From VMDJ01 sp965659945 (GTDB lineage Bacteria > Pseudomonadota > Gammaproteobacteria > Chromatiales > Chromatiaceae): a stretch of 7,955 nucleotides of DNA. The stretch covers positions 1 to 7,955 of the forward strand of contig CBFHYJ010000068.1 of the NCBI GenBank assembly GCA_965659945.1, written 5' to 3'. Positions 6,928-7,955 of this stretch are shown one piece after another (the stretch's first letter is position 1; every line of letters starts with the position of its first letter). Position numbers and translations under genes: made by a program. The notes under the pieces were generated by a model. It did not search any database, was not told the origin of the DNA, and was given only the letters and a program-made list of their open reading frames with translations.

Positions 6928-7955
6928 ATGCCTACTGATTCGATTGTTTTTACTGTTTTCTTGATATTCACCGGTGCGGCTCTAGTGGCTACATTGGCGT
7001 TGTATGCGCGTCAGTCTTTGTTGGTCGCTTATATCTTCCTCGGCGCATTGTTAGGCCCGTGGGGTTTGGAGTTGGTTTCCGATGCTGATCTAGTTCGTGA
7101 AACCGCAGAATTTGGCATCATCTTTTTGCTTTTCTTGCTTGGTTTGAATCTTCAGCCTCAAGAGCTTTTCCATATGGTGCGCAAAACCACGTGGGTGACT
7201 GTATGGAGTAGCTTGTCTTTTGCCGCCTTTGGTTTTGCCATAGCAATGGCGTTTGGATTTAGCGTGGCTGAAGCATTACTGGTTGGCGGTGCAGTCACTT
7301 TCTCCAGCACGATTATAGGCTTGAAGCTATTACCAACTACGGTGCTGCATCATCAGCGAAGTGGTGAGGTGATCATCAGCATCTTACTACTGCAGGACTT
7401 GATCGCGATTTTCTTGCTGATCTTGGTGCAAAGCGTGGGGGCGGGCGATGTTTCTTTGATGGCATTTCTCAAGCCACTGGTTATGTTGCCGGCATTGATG
7501 GGTGTGGTGTGGCTTGCTAACCGATACATCTTGTTATTTTTGATCGCTCGCTTTGATCGTATTCAGGAATACGTTTTCTTATTGGCTATCGGTTGGTGTC
7601 TAGGTATCGCGGAATTAGCGATGTTATTTGGCTTGTCTGCTGAGATCGGAGCTTTCATTGCAGGCATTACCTTGGCGAGTAGTCCTATCGCACTGTTTAT
7701 TGCGGAAAGCTTAAAACCGTTGCGAGATTTCTTCTTGGTGCTGTTTTTCTTCTCGTTGGGCGCCGGGTTTGATTTGTCGCAGATTAACGATGTTCTTTTA
7801 CCTGCGGCCTTATTGGCTGTTGGTTTGATGCTATTAAAGCCATGGATCTTTAAGAAACTACTTCTAGGTATCGGTGAATCTGAAAAGCGTTCCCATGAGG
7901 TTGGATACCGTTTGGGACAGATGAGTGAATTCTCTTTACTTGTGGTTGTTTTGGC
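6928..7955 (+). CDS. CPA2-family monovalent cation:proton antiporter, KefB-like membrane domain (3' end cut off by window)
   Basis: The frame is open from 6928 to the window end (342 complete codons) and encodes a very hydrophobic inner-membrane protein with about ten membrane spans in the visible part. Features of the CPA2 (Na+/H+ exchanger, KefB/KefC-like) fold are the SSTIIGLKLLP stretch (126-136), LLLQDLIAIFLL with Asp157 in the ion-binding position of the KefC QD motif, GAFIAGITLASSP (241-253), PLRDFFLVLFFFSLGAGFD (264 onward), and GQMSEFSLLVVV near the end, which matches the last helix of the domain. Such proteins exchange K+ or Na+ for protons; the ion cannot be read from sequence. Whether a C-terminal TrkA-N/RCK domain follows is unknown. 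ATG 6928 is the only good start, since an in-frame TAA at 6910 lies just upstream and later TTG/GTG codons would destroy the first helix. It lacks a Shine-Dalgarno sequence because the terminator occupies that space. Confidence 0.9.
   Translation, partial: MPTDSIVFTVFLIFTGAALVATLALYARQSLLVAYIFLGALLGPWGLELVSDADLVRETAEFGIIFLLFLLGLNLQPQELFHMVRKTTWVTVWSSLSFAAFGFAIAMAFGFSVAEALLVGGAVTFSSTIIGLKLLPTTVLHHQRSGEVIISILLLQDLIAIFLLILVQSVGAGDVSLMAFLKPLVMLPALMGVVWLANRYILLFLIARFDRIQEYVFLLAIGWCLGIAELAMLFGLSAEIGAFIAGITLASSPIALFIAESLKPLRDFFLVLFFFSLGAGFDLSQINDVLLPAALLAVGLMLLKPWIFKKLLLGIGESEKRSHEVGYRLGQMSEFSLLVVVL

Noticed and set aside
6928..7955. Functional link between the antiporter and the smc-zipA-ligA unit
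   Set aside because: A terminator separates them and no shared pathway is known; adjacency alone is not evidence.

Overview
The window looks like ordinary chromosomal housekeeping DNA from a gammaproteobacterium, with all genes on the + strand. It carries smc-zipA-ligA in the order known from Pseudomonas and related marine gammaproteobacteria. ZipA is confined to Gammaproteobacteria. A true SMC protein argues against the Enterobacteriaceae, Vibrionaceae and Pasteurellaceae, which use MukBEF instead. Base composition looks moderate. I cannot name a genus; a marine Oceanospirillales- or Alteromonadales-like host is only a guess.

Layout. Positions 1-3236 hold smc, cut at its 5' end by the window edge. 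After a 21-base gap with a strong Shine-Dalgarno sequence comes zipA (3258-4310, GTG start). ligA follows (4307-6532), its ATG overlapping the zipA stop codon. A 76-base intergenic gap leads to a small gene with its own strong ribosome binding site (6609-6863 including the stop), encoding an unrecognised 83-residue exported protein with four cysteines. A good intrinsic terminator (6885-6927) follows. A CPA2-type cation:proton antiporter gene starts immediately after the terminator's T run (6928) and leaves the window at 7955. No gene-free stretch exceeds 300 bases.

How the genes fit together. smc, zipA and ligA form one tightly packed unit covering chromosome organisation, anchoring of FtsZ to the membrane, and sealing of DNA nicks. 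They are grouped by conserved order rather than by one pathway. The small secreted protein and the antiporter look like separate units, and nothing here ties them to the first three genes.

I see no mobile element, CRISPR array, RNA gene, defence system or clear sign of gene transfer. The points most worth a second look are a roughly 60-residue extra segment in the helix-hairpin-helix region of LigA, the small four-cysteine exported protein, and the terminator hairpin that abuts the antiporter start codon and leaves no room for a normal ribosome binding site.
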